From positions 118,194 through 182,193 of the forward strand of contig DHDR01000029.1 in the NCBI GenBank assembly GCA_002399445.1: DNA of 64,000 nucleotides, written 5' to 3'. The notes beneath the pieces were generated by a model, which had not been told where the DNA came from, did no database searches, and saw nothing but the letters and a program-made list of their open reading frames with translations. Position numbers and translations under genes: made by a program. Position 1 is the stretch's first letter, and every line of letters begins with the position of its first letter. This document shows positions 44,311-52,850 of this stretch, piece by piece. The stretch comes from Ruminococcaceae bacterium UBA4871 (lineage in GTDB: Bacteria > Bacillota > Clostridia > Oscillospirales > Acutalibacteraceae).

Positions 44311-44566
44311 GAAAAATTTCAAAATGGATTTTGTCTCATTATGATCCCAAAACCGTAGAGTGGTTTATGCGTATCACAAAATAACTTTCTATTTTTGATC
44401 GACATCTTTGCCGTGATGAATATGCCAAAAGTTGGTTTTTCAAATTTATTGAAAAAACTTTTTACGCCGTAAAATTCATCCTATGGACTAGGCGTTAAAG
44501 TTTTGAATACACAATTGACGAATGTCACATTTGGGTTGGCAGAATTAAATATTAGGAGGTTCAACA

Positions 44567-45082
44567 ATGAATATTTTAGTATTAAATGGCAGTCCAAGAG
44601 TCAACGGCAACACAGCCGCTATGGTTGCCGCATTTGCGGAAGGAGCAGAAAAGAAACACAAGGTGAAAGTTCTGGAAGTCTGCAAAATGGACATTGCAGA
44701 TTGTAAAGGATGTGAATATTGCCATACCAAAGGTAACGGAGAATGCATACAAAAGGATGATATGCAGAAAGTACGCGCCGCTTTGCAGGAAGCGGACATG
44801 CTGGTTTTAGCTTCTCCTATTTATTACTTTGGTCTCAACGGACAGTTACAGTGTGTAATTCATCGTTTTTATGCTTCGGGAGCGCCCAAAAATCTGAAAA
44901 AAGTCATGCTGATTTTAAGCTCCGGCAGCGATAATGTTTATGATGGTGCCATTTATGAATACAAAAAGGCATTTGTAGAGTTTATGGGACTTGAGAATAT
45001 GGGCATTTTCAAAGCTCATGGAGAACAAAACAAATCAGAAGCAATTCTGTCACAGCTAAAAGACTTTGGACAAAGCTTATAG
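44567..45082 (+). CDS. NADPH-dependent FMN reductase / iron-sulfur flavoprotein-like
   Basis: A 171-residue flavodoxin-fold reductase: MNILVLNGSPRVNGNTAAMVAAFAEGAE is the FMN phosphate loop. CKGCEYCHTKGNGECIQKDDM carries four Cys in the pattern of the FMN-reductase/iron-sulfur flavoprotein group, and LASPIYYFGLNGQLQCVIHRFYA follows. AGGAGG precedes ATG 44567. A 256-base gap separates it from the flavodoxin-like gene. A terminator lies at 45232-45280. Confidence 0.85.
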   Translation: MNILVLNGSPRVNGNTAAMVAAFAEGAEKKHKVKVLEVCKMDIADCKGCEYCHTKGNGECIQKDDMQKVRAALQEADMLVLASPIYYFGLNGQLQCVIHRFYASGAPKNLKKVMLILSSGSDNVYDGAIYEYKKAFVEFMGLENMGIFKAHGEQNKSEAILSQLKDFGQSL

Positions 45083-45231
45083 GAAACTATCGCCATGAAA
45101 ATAATGAATGACGCGGTACTGAGGATGCCGGAGAAGCAAGTCAACATACTTCATTGCTGAAAAAAACCTGTGCAATGAAAAAAATGTTTAATTGAACTAA
45201 GTGGATTTTCAGCAAATCAGATAATGGATTC

Positions 45232-45280
45232 GTAAAAGGGTCACTACACTTTCTCATTCGTGTAGTGACCCTTTTTACGG
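45232..45280. terminator. rho-independent terminator
   Basis: The stem AAAAGGGTCACTACAC / GTGTAGTGACCCTTTTT separates the flavoprotein gene and the convergent AraC gene. Nothing else is seen in 45083-45432. Confidence 0.8.
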
Positions 45281-45432
45281 CTGCATCATACATTTTGTGT
45301 TCATCACAGAGTATAAGGACAGGCAGAATCCATGGTTAAACAAACAACTTGCCGCACAATTGTGATTTTTGCAGCTTTGCCAAAGTGAACTTAATCTTCC
45401 TTTTTCATGCTTGATGCAGCTTCGTTTTACAG

Positions 45433-46266
45433 CTAACGATTCGCCTTTTTATATTCCAACGGTGTCATACCAAAATGTTTCTTGAAAAGCCTAAAAAAGT
45501 GGGAACTATATTCAAACCCAACACAACTTGCTACTTCATTAAAAGACATATCGGTAGTATGAATCAAAATTCCCGCATAATCCAGCCTGTAATGATTCAA
45601 ATACTCTTTTGGTGACAAATGCACCGCAGTTTCAAAAATTCGATAAAGCTGTGAACGGTCTACATGAACAAAATTGGCAATATCCGTGATTTTTATATTG
45701 CGCATATAGTTTGTCTGGATATATTGCGCTGCTCTGGCAAAACGGCTGTTCTTTCTTGTTTGAATCTTCGTTTGTGAAAGTATATGATTGCCCTGCAATT
45801 TTCCTAAAATCAGCAGCAGGTATCCATCCCGCACGAAATCACTTCCGGAAGGATTTCGGCAGGATTCCTGCAGATGGATAAAGTAACTATCCATTTCATC
45901 ATCCATCTCATAATGATAAAGCAAGCAATTTTCGTTGAGTCCCACGTCATTTAAAATTTTTTTGGCCGCTTGTCCGTTAAAGCCCACCCAGCGATATGTC
46001 CATGGATCTCTGTCAGAGGCTTTGTAAAATGTGCTTGCACCGGGTAAAATCAGAAATCCGTCTCCTTTTTTCAGGTAATACGTTTTGTGGTTAACATGGT
46101 ATTCCCCACACCCACTTACCACATAGTGAATTAGATAATGTGTTCTGGTGGTATATCCAAAATAATGTCCGGGGGGGCAGTTCTGTTCCCCCGCGTGCAG
46201 GACTTGTATGCCCAATGGTGAGGGTTCGCTGGGTGTCAAATAGTAATCTTTAATCGAATTGTCCAA
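45433..46266 (-). CDS. AraC-family regulator of the alpha-galactoside operon
   Basis: A 277-residue protein with an N-terminal cupin-like sensor domain (about 1-150; YLIHYVVSGCGEYHVNHKTYYLKKGDGFLILPG). A C-terminal pair of helix-turn-helices follows (about 180-277; KITDIANFVHVDRSQLYRIFETAVHLSPKEYLNHYRL and SFNEVASCVGFEYSSHFFRLFKKHFGMTPLEYKK). It is the MsmR/RafR type that activates galactoside genes. Divergent from the alpha-galactosidase/ABC operon at 46608-51920, its likely target. Confidence 0.88.
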   Translation of the reverse strand: MDNSIKDYYLTPSEPSPLGIQVLHAGEQNCPPGHYFGYTTRTHYLIHYVVSGCGEYHVNHKTYYLKKGDGFLILPGASTFYKASDRDPWTYRWVGFNGQAAKKILNDVGLNENCLLYHYEMDDEMDSYFIHLQESCRNPSGSDFVRDGYLLLILGKLQGNHILSQTKIQTRKNSRFARAAQYIQTNYMRNIKITDIANFVHVDRSQLYRIFETAVHLSPKEYLNHYRLDYAGILIHTTDMSFNEVASCVGFEYSSHFFRLFKKHFGMTPLEYKKANR

Positions 46267-46607
46267 ATGTATCTCTCCATCTCAAAGGGGTTTATCTTAT
46301 TGTATCAAAAATTTTAAGATTATACAACAAATATATAAGATTTTCATCATTTAGTCATTTCTCTTTTGTTTGTCAAGTAGTATAATTTATCTGTAAATCA
46401 TGTGGGAAAATTCATCAATAATTACAATTCAGGAAGAAGGAATGAGGATGATTGTTCATAATGAGCAAATAAAGAATTGATATTTATCCTATTTCAAACT
46501 TTTTGCATATACATCAAATATATAAATTTGTATTTTCCCTTTTAAACCATATTTGTCCAAATCAAAGCTTATATTCTAGTACATAAACCTGAATAAAGGA
46601 GCAAAGT
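46267..46607. promoter_or_regulatory. divergent control region of the alpha-galactoside operon
   Basis: An exact 11-bp direct repeat CAAATATATAA occurs at 46328-46338 and 46515-46525, flanking the central part of the gap. AraC-type activators commonly use spaced direct repeats, so these are candidate half-sites. Confidence 0.4.
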
Positions 46608-48794
46608 ATGCCAATCACATTTGATCAAGAAGAGAGAACTTTCCATTTACAAAACGACAAGATCAGCTATGTGCTGCAAGTAACAAAAGAAGGATATCTA
46701 TTGCACCGCTATTGGGGGAAAGCTATCCGCAGGTACCATGAGAGTGCACCTCTTGTATTTCTGGACAGGGGATTTTCTCCAAGTCCTACACCAGATGACC
46801 GCACATTTTCACTGGACACTCTGCCGATGGAGTATCCGGCGTATGGTAACGGTGACTTTCGGGCACCGGCCTTTGAAGTCGCCTTCCCAGACGGGTCCCG
46901 AGTAACAAATCTGCAGTATGTGTCACACTGTATCACAGGAGGAAAGCCAAAACTGGCCGGACTGCCCGCCACCTATGTAGAAAATGATGCGGAAGCCCAA
47001 ACACTTGATATTACAATGAAAGATGCGCTTTCCGGCTTAGAAGCAGTCCTGTCCTACACAATCTTTGAACAGACCGGCGCAATTACGCGCAGCGTGCGAT
47101 TTCAAAATAAAGGTAAGGAACCGATAAGGCTTCTCCGTGTGCTAAGCGCTAATGTTGATTTTCGGGATGATAGGTTCGACTTGCTTACACTGGACGGTGC
47201 CCATGCCAATGAGCGCAATATGACGCGGCAGCGACTGACATACGGCACGCAGCTCGTCGATAGCTGCCGTGGAGCCAGCAGTCATCAGCACAACCCTTTT
47301 ATCGCTTTAATGCGCCCAAATACCGATGAAGAACACGGTGAGGTATATGGTTTCAATCTGGTGTACAGCGGCAATTTTTTGGCACAGGTTCAGGTAGATC
47401 AATTCCAAACCGCACGCGTCTCGATTGGTATAAATCCGTTTGATTTTGAGTGGTTACTCAAGCCGGGAGAATCGTTTCAGGCTCCGGAAGTCGTGCTGGT
47501 CTATTCAGATGCAGGGTTAGATGGACTGTCTCAGATTTATCACAAATTGTACCGTAAACGGTTATGCAGAGGAAAATTCCGAGATGCCCTTCGCCCCATT
47601 TTAGTAAACAGCTGGGAAGCCGCCTATTTTGATTTTAATGAAGACAGCATTTTAAAACTGGCGCAGGAAGCCAAAGATGTCGGCATTGAACTGGTAGTAC
47701 TGGATGATGGTTGGTTTGGCAAACGCGATGACGATAATTCTTCCTTAGGGGACTGGGTAACCAACCGCAAAAAGCTGCCAGAAGGACTTGAAGGCTTAGG
47801 AAAACGCATCCATAAGATGGGGTTGCAGTTTGGTTTGTGGTTTGAACCGGAAATGGTAAACAAAGACAGTGACCTTTACCGCGCCCATCCGGATTGGTGT
47901 CTTCATGTAAAAGATCGTCCGTACACTTTGGGACGAAATCAGCTTGTGCTTGACCTTTCCCGTGAAGATGTCTGTGCCTACATTATTCATGCAGTGAGCA
48001 ACGTCCTTTCAAACGCTCCCATTGACTACGTGAAGTGGGACATGAATCGCCATATGACAGAAATTGGTTCAGCCAAACTGCCACCTCAACGTCAATGCGA
48101 AACAGCACACCGTTATATGCTGGGACTTTACCACGTAATGGATGCCATTACATCGCGTTTTCCCAATGTATTGTTTGAAAGCTGCTCGGGTGGCGGCGGT
48201 CGGTTTGACCCCGCTATCCTGTATTACATGCCGCAGACTTGGACAAGTGACAACACGGATGCCGTTTGCCGCTTAAAGATTCAGTACGGCACCAGCATTG
48301 TCTATCCGCCAAGTACCATTTGCTCGCATGTGTCGGTTTCTCCCAATGAACAGATTGGCCGCATCACACCGCTCCAAACACGTGGATACGTTGCCATGTC
48401 TGGGAATTTCGGGTACGAGCTGGATTTGAGTAAGCTTTCCAAAGCCGAAAAAGAAGAAGTCCGCCGTCAAGTAGCACTTTATAAAGAAATTCGTCCATTA
48501 ATTCAGTTTGGCGTACAGCATCGTCTGCTGAGTCCATTTAACAACAATGAAGCTTCTTGGCTCTATGTTTCGCAAGATGGCAGTGAAGTGGTCGTATTTT
48601 ACTTTATAGTGCTCGCCCAACCGGCTGTTCCAATTCGCATTCTGCGTCTTAGGGGTTTGGATCCGACAGCTCAATATCGGGATTTGGAGAGCGGAAAAAT
48701 TTTTGGCGGAGACGAGCTGCTTTCTGTTGGGCTGACTGTCCCGGTAGAGAATGGGGATTTCACGAGTCAATTTTGGCATTTTAAACGCATATAA
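46608..48794 (+). CDS. alpha-galactosidase (GH36)
   Basis: A 728-residue cytosolic enzyme hydrolysing terminal alpha-1,6-galactose from melibiose, raffinose and stachyose. After an N-terminal beta-supersandwich (to about 330) the barrel shows LVNSWEAAYFDFNEDSIL, LVVLDDGWFGKRDDDNSSLGDW, GLWFEPEMVN, the nucleophile Asp in YVKWDMNRHM, and the acid/base Asp in WTSDNTDA. SCSGGGGRFDPAI matches the group of large tetrameric Firmicutes enzymes of about 730 residues. There is no signal peptide, so substrate comes through the transporter encoded next (48851-51920). Confidence 0.95.
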   Translation: MPITFDQEERTFHLQNDKISYVLQVTKEGYLLHRYWGKAIRRYHESAPLVFLDRGFSPSPTPDDRTFSLDTLPMEYPAYGNGDFRAPAFEVAFPDGSRVTNLQYVSHCITGGKPKLAGLPATYVENDAEAQTLDITMKDALSGLEAVLSYTIFEQTGAITRSVRFQNKGKEPIRLLRVLSANVDFRDDRFDLLTLDGAHANERNMTRQRLTYGTQLVDSCRGASSHQHNPFIALMRPNTDEEHGEVYGFNLVYSGNFLAQVQVDQFQTARVSIGINPFDFEWLLKPGESFQAPEVVLVYSDAGLDGLSQIYHKLYRKRLCRGKFRDALRPILVNSWEAAYFDFNEDSILKLAQEAKDVGIELVVLDDGWFGKRDDDNSSLGDWVTNRKKLPEGLEGLGKRIHKMGLQFGLWFEPEMVNKDSDLYRAHPDWCLHVKDRPYTLGRNQLVLDLSREDVCAYIIHAVSNVLSNAPIDYVKWDMNRHMTEIGSAKLPPQRQCETAHRYMLGLYHVMDAITSRFPNVLFESCSGGGGRFDPAILYYMPQTWTSDNTDAVCRLKIQYGTSIVYPPSTICSHVSVSPNEQIGRITPLQTRGYVAMSGNFGYELDLSKLSKAEKEEVRRQVALYKEIRPLIQFGVQHRLLSPFNNNEASWLYVSQDGSEVVVFYFIVLAQPAVPIRILRLRGLDPTAQYRDLESGKIFGGDELLSVGLTVPVENGDFTSQFWHFKRI

Positions 48795-48850
48795 CCATAG
48801 GTATGATTCGAACCGAATAAAGAACATATGGAAAAGGAGGCTGCAAAGCA

Positions 48851-50155
48851 ATGAAGCATCAATTGAAACGTATGTTATCCATGGTTTTGTGTGCTAGTTT
48901 AATTCTTGGCGTTGCTGTTTTTTCTACCGGTTGTCAAAATGCAACGGGCAAAGTGACCGTTGAACTGTTTCAATATAAACCGGAAGCAGTCAAGACATTC
49001 GAAAACATTGCACAGAAGTTCAATGCAGAACATTCAGACATTCATTTGGTCGTTTCCTCTCCAAATGATGCCGACACGGTTTTAAAGACCAGACTAATCA
49101 AGGATAACCCGCCAGACATTATCGGCATTGGCGGTGATATCAACTATTCTAACTTTCTAGATGCCGGCATGCTCCTCAATATCAGTGATTATAAAGGACT
49201 GGATTCTATTAAGGATGCCTATAAAAAAATGGATAAGCAGCTCGAATTAGTACCCCAGAAAGGGGTCTATGCGATGCCATATGCTGCTAACGCCGCTGGC
49301 ATTCTGTACAACAAGAAAATCTTTCAACAGCACGGGTGGACAATTCCCCAAACTTGGGATGAATTGATTGCCCTCTGCAAAAAGATAAAGGCTGCAGGAA
49401 TCACTCCATTTTATTACGGAATGAAAGATACATGGACAACATTGGCTCCATGGAACGCCATTGCAGTAGACTTGGTAAATCCAAATATATGTCAGCAAGT
49501 CAATTTAGGAAAAGCGACTTTCAAGCAGGCATACAGTGAAGTCGCTGATAAGGAAAAAGAACTTTTGCAATATGGTCAGAAAGACCCATTTGCTTACAGT
49601 TACAACGATGCCTGCACGGCATTTGCTAAAGGGCAAGCTGCCATGTTCGCGATTGGAAATTATGCTGTACCACAAATTACCTCCGTAAATCCAGACATTC
49701 AATTGGATTCGTTTGTGATGCCCGCAAGCAATGATGCATCGAAAAATCAGCTCAATTCCGGAAATGATTTGCAATTCAGCGTAATGAAGAGCACTCGCCA
49801 TAAGGAAGCCTGCTACGAGGTACTGGATTTCCTGCTAAAAGATGAAACCGTACAAAGCTATGTCAACGAGCAAAATGCAGTTCCGTGCAAAAAGGGAAAC
49901 TTTAAGATGTCTTCAGTACTGGATAGTATGCAGCCTTATATCCAACAGGGCAAGATGGTCGATTATCAGGACCACCATTATCCTTCAGAGATGAGTGTGG
50001 ACGCTTTGATTCAGACATTTCTGCTTGGTCAAAGTAAAGAAGTATTTTTAACGAAGTTTGATCGGAACTGGAAACGTTACAACGAGGATACAATCGCAAA
50101 GCTGCAGGCATATGAAGCTGAACATAAAGCCGCAGCATCCAGTTCAGTGTCCTAA
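48851..50155 (+). CDS. alpha-galactoside-binding lipoprotein (MsmE/RafE-like)
   Basis: A 434-residue lipoprotein: signal MKHQLKRMLSMVLCASLILGVAVFSTGC with lipobox FSTGC, then a type 1 solute-binding fold with NIAQKFNAEHSDIHLVVSS, PYAANAAGILYNKKIFQQHGWTIPQTWDELIALCKK and a FAKGQAAMFAIGN hinge motif. It sits 56 bases after the alpha-galactosidase with AAGGAGG upstream, and before two permeases. Raffinose-family oligosaccharides are the expected ligands. Confidence 0.92.
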   Translation: MKHQLKRMLSMVLCASLILGVAVFSTGCQNATGKVTVELFQYKPEAVKTFENIAQKFNAEHSDIHLVVSSPNDADTVLKTRLIKDNPPDIIGIGGDINYSNFLDAGMLLNISDYKGLDSIKDAYKKMDKQLELVPQKGVYAMPYAANAAGILYNKKIFQQHGWTIPQTWDELIALCKKIKAAGITPFYYGMKDTWTTLAPWNAIAVDLVNPNICQQVNLGKATFKQAYSEVADKEKELLQYGQKDPFAYSYNDACTAFAKGQAAMFAIGNYAVPQITSVNPDIQLDSFVMPASNDASKNQLNSGNDLQFSVMKSTRHKEACYEVLDFLLKDETVQSYVNEQNAVPCKKGNFKMSSVLDSMQPYIQQGKMVDYQDHHYPSEMSVDALIQTFLLGQSKEVFLTKFDRNWKRYNEDTIAKLQAYEAEHKAAASSSVS

Positions 50156-50175
50156 CCAGAGAGGAGTTGAAAGAA

Positions 50176-51066
50176 TTGAAGCGTCAAATGCAATCCAGGA
50201 GTATTGGTCGTAAAGATAAAACATTTCTAGCGATGCTACTTCCTATCATGATTTTATTTTTCCTATTCAACACACTGCCGCTTCTGCAAGGGTTCGCTTA
50301 TAGCTTTACCAATTTCAGAGGATTTGGTTCCTATAACTTTGTGGGATTACGCAATTATGTAAACCTATTTCAAGATGACCGTATTGGTCATTCGTATCAG
50401 TTTACCTTTCTGGTTGCAATTGTAACTACTATCATTGTCAATGTAATCAGTTTAGTTTTGGCCATAGGACTCAATTCTAAAATCCGTTTTAAATCTACTC
50501 TCAGAGGTATTTATTTCATACCAGCTGTGCTTGGCGGTTTAGTAATCGGTTATATTTTCAATTTCTTCTTTACTTACATTCTACCAGCATTCGGTCAAGC
50601 AGTGGGCAGCGCAACGCTGAGTTCCAGTTTCTTATCCAATCCACAATTAGCTTGGATTGCCGTGGTAATTGTAGTGGCGTGGCAGTCTATTGCTATGAAT
50701 ACCATCATTTATATTTCCGGTTTACAAACGGTTCCTCAGGATGTATATGAGGCAGGTGCACTGGATGGTGCCACTGGCTGGAAAAAGTTTAAAAATCTTA
50801 CGCTTCCTTTGATTATGCCATTTGTTACCATCAATATGGTTTTGTGCATGAAAAATTTTCTGATGGTATTTGACCAGATCATGTCTCTGACAAAAGGCGG
50901 ACCAGCGCAGAGCACAGAGTCAATCTCCTACCTGATTTACAATAACGGTTTAGGCGGCGGACAGTTTGGTTACCAAAGTGCCAACGCTGTAATATTCTTT
51001 GTGATAATTGTCATCATTTCGTTGCTTCAACTTAAATTCCTAGGAAGCAAGGAGGAACAGCTATGA
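50176..51066 (+). CDS. alpha-galactoside ABC permease (MsmF/RafF-like)
   Basis: A 296-residue MalF-type permease with membrane segments from FLAMLLPIMILFFLFNTLPL, an EAA loop VYEAGALDGATGWKKFKNLTLPLIMP and the LTKGGPAQSTES motif. TTG 50176 is chosen because GAGGAG lies nine bases upstream; TTG 50167 abuts it. It overlaps the next gene by four bases (ATGA at 51063), so translation is coupled. Confidence 0.9.
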   Translation: MKRQMQSRSIGRKDKTFLAMLLPIMILFFLFNTLPLLQGFAYSFTNFRGFGSYNFVGLRNYVNLFQDDRIGHSYQFTFLVAIVTTIIVNVISLVLAIGLNSKIRFKSTLRGIYFIPAVLGGLVIGYIFNFFFTYILPAFGQAVGSATLSSSFLSNPQLAWIAVVIVVAWQSIAMNTIIYISGLQTVPQDVYEAGALDGATGWKKFKNLTLPLIMPFVTINMVLCMKNFLMVFDQIMSLTKGGPAQSTESISYLIYNNGLGGGQFGYQSANAVIFFVIIVIISLLQLKFLGSKEEQL

Positions 51067-51920
51067 ATACAGATCGCTCTGTAAATCGTGTACGTCGTCG
51101 TACCAATTGGCCGATTACAATTTTGATGATCATTGGCTGTGTCACGATCTTTTTCCCACTGTATATGACAGTGATTATCGCATTTAAAAAGCCTTCTGAA
51201 ATGACAAATGATATTCTTGGTGCCTTGCAGCCCCCTGCGCATTGGAGTTTGTCAAACTTTTCAGAGGCAATGAAAGTGACAAACTTTGGGCAGACCCTTG
51301 GTTACAGCATCTTGATTACCTTGTGTACAGTCGTTTTGTCTGTTATCATTCATTCTCTTGCAGGTTACGCAGTTGGACGAAATATGGCACGCAAAAAGTT
51401 TTATAAATTTGCTTACTTTTACATGCTAAGCGGGATGTTCGTACCATTTGCCATTTTAATGATGCCTGAAGTCAAGCAGGCTGCTCTCCTGCATTTAGCA
51501 AACTGGGGCGGCGTCATCATCCTGTATGTTGTGTTCTTCATGCCTATGAACATGCTGCTGTATGTTGGGTATTTAAAAAACATTCCAATGGCATTGGAAG
51601 AAGCCGCTTATGTAGATGGTGCAGGTGTTTGGTCGACTTTCTGGCATGTTATTTTTCCTAACATGATGCCGATGCATGCGACTGTGGCGGTTTTGACCGC
51701 GCTTAGTGCATGGAACGATGTCATGACACCATTGGTTATGATGGGCGGAAGTGGTGCCAATACGCTGCCTTTGGCACAGCTCAACTTCCAAAGTCAGTTT
51801 AGCACCAATTATAACTTAGCATTTGCTTCCTATTTACTGGCTTTGATTCCTATCCTGATATTCTATCTTATCTGCCAGAAACAAATTATCAATGGTGTTG
51901 TTAATGGTGCAATTAAATAA
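51063..51920 (+). CDS. alpha-galactoside ABC permease (MsmG/RafG-like)
   Basis: A 285-residue MalG-type permease: TILMIIGCVTIFFPLYMTVIIAFKKP at the N-terminus, EAA loop LEEAAYVDGAGVWSTFWHVIFPNM and ending QKQIINGVVNGAIK. Last gene of the alpha-galactoside operon, followed after 60 bases by a terminator. The ATPase is not encoded here. Confidence 0.9.
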   Translation: MNTDRSVNRVRRRTNWPITILMIIGCVTIFFPLYMTVIIAFKKPSEMTNDILGALQPPAHWSLSNFSEAMKVTNFGQTLGYSILITLCTVVLSVIIHSLAGYAVGRNMARKKFYKFAYFYMLSGMFVPFAILMMPEVKQAALLHLANWGGVIILYVVFFMPMNMLLYVGYLKNIPMALEEAAYVDGAGVWSTFWHVIFPNMMPMHATVAVLTALSAWNDVMTPLVMMGGSGANTLPLAQLNFQSQFSTNYNLAFASYLLALIPILIFYLICQKQIINGVVNGAIK

Positions 51921-51981
51921 TCCTTTTATTTCAGTATCGTCAACCTCAAAAGAACAGAAAAGCAGATTGATAGATACTCGA

Positions 51982-52022
51982 GCGTCCATACGTTGGTATT
52001 TCCAGCGTGTGGGCGTTTTTTT
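51982..52022 (+). terminator. terminator of the alpha-galactoside operon
   Basis: CGTCCATACG pairs with CGTGTGGGCG (two G-U pairs), followed by TTTTTTT. Confidence 0.65.
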
Positions 52023-52035
52023 ATACGATAGATTG

Positions 52036-52185
52036 TCAAGACAAGTGCGCCAGTTCGTGTAGAAAAACTTGAATAGGGGATTTCCAGCCAAGACATTTAC
52101 GAGGTCTGGAATTGATGAGAAACAGATTGTGAGTCAATTCCGCAATCGTCTCAAGAGTGCAGCTTTCGGAAAGAAGTCCAGATTT
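52036..52185 (-). pseudogene. IS30-family transposase C-terminal fragment
   Basis: The minus strand reads ETIAELTHNLFLINSRPRKCLGWKSPIQVFLHELAHLS and a stop, matching the end of IS30 transposases (NxRPRKCLGWKxPxEVF). Only about 45 codons remain; the catalytic part is missing. Confidence 0.6.
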
Positions 52186-52212
52186 CCATCGTCTCAACGC
52201 TATAATTGCTTC

Positions 52213-52644
52213 TCAAGAATAATCATATCTACCAGTTGCTTTCCACATTCGATGATTGGATGGTTGTAATTTTCCGTAAAAATTTCTGATTTTTGAAATT
52301 TCTGCGAATCTACATTTTTGATAGAACGGTATGGTCAGTGAACTACCACCAATTCCGACACGGAGAATACGATAATGCTCACAATAGGTATCCTCGATGA
52401 ATTCAATTAGGTCTCTGCCGTATCCTTTCCTCTGAAATTTCTCAACAACCGCAATGCTCTTAATTTCAAGCACACTGCTGCCCTCGTCTGTAACAACGCA
52501 TTCAGCATCTACTTCGTTATCATCCAAAACACACATGACATTCTTATTGAGATACCGGTCAACCATGCCCTTCTGCTCATCAGCAAGAAGCGACAAATTA
52601 AGACATTCCTTTTTATCTCCTGTAACTTTCCTGATCATATTCAT
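52213..52644 (-). CDS. GNAT-family N-acetyltransferase
   Basis: A 143-residue acetyltransferase with the acetyl-CoA motif LEIKSIAVVEKFQRKGYGRDLIEFI (Q/R-x-x-G-x-G/A form: RKGYG) and the C-terminal FYQKCRFAEISKIRNFY. Substrate unknown. Start ATG 52644 or 52638. It lies alone at the left edge of the defence region. Confidence 0.82.
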   Translation of the reverse strand: MNMIRKVTGDKKECLNLSLLADEQKGMVDRYLNKNVMCVLDDNEVDAECVVTDEGSSVLEIKSIAVVEKFQRKGYGRDLIEFIEDTYCEHYRILRVGIGGSSLTIPFYQKCRFAEISKIRNFYGKLQPSNHRMWKATGRYDYS

Positions 52645-52691
52645 ATTGATGCTGCCGCTACCTGCAAACGTGGTCTATTATCTTCATTAAA

Positions 52692-52765
52692 ATGATACGA
52701 GGATTTTACCCTGCACACCTTGGGGTGCAAGCACCGTTTAATGAGTGCAGAGGAGTGCGTATCAT
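52692..52765. other. nested inverted-repeat element
   Basis: An outer 8-bp repeat ATGATACG / CGTATCAT (52692-52699, 52758-52765) encloses two small hairpins (TGCACACC/GGGGTGCA and GGTGC/GCACC overlapping). It lies between the GNAT gene and the DUF262 gene stop. It has tRNA-like length, but no T-loop or anticodon arm. Role unknown. Confidence 0.35.
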
Positions 52766-52850
52766 CAAATGGATATTTTTCATACCCGCTTAAACTTTCG
52801 ATGTATTACCTCCAGGAATATTCAAATTTTACAGTTGGTCAAATTCCAGG

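Noticed and set aside
52692..52765. Possible tRNA gene (length 74, 8-bp terminal stem)
   Set aside because: No T-loop GTTCGA-type sequence, no D-arm and no anticodon stem with a 7-base loop; kept only as an inverted-repeat element.
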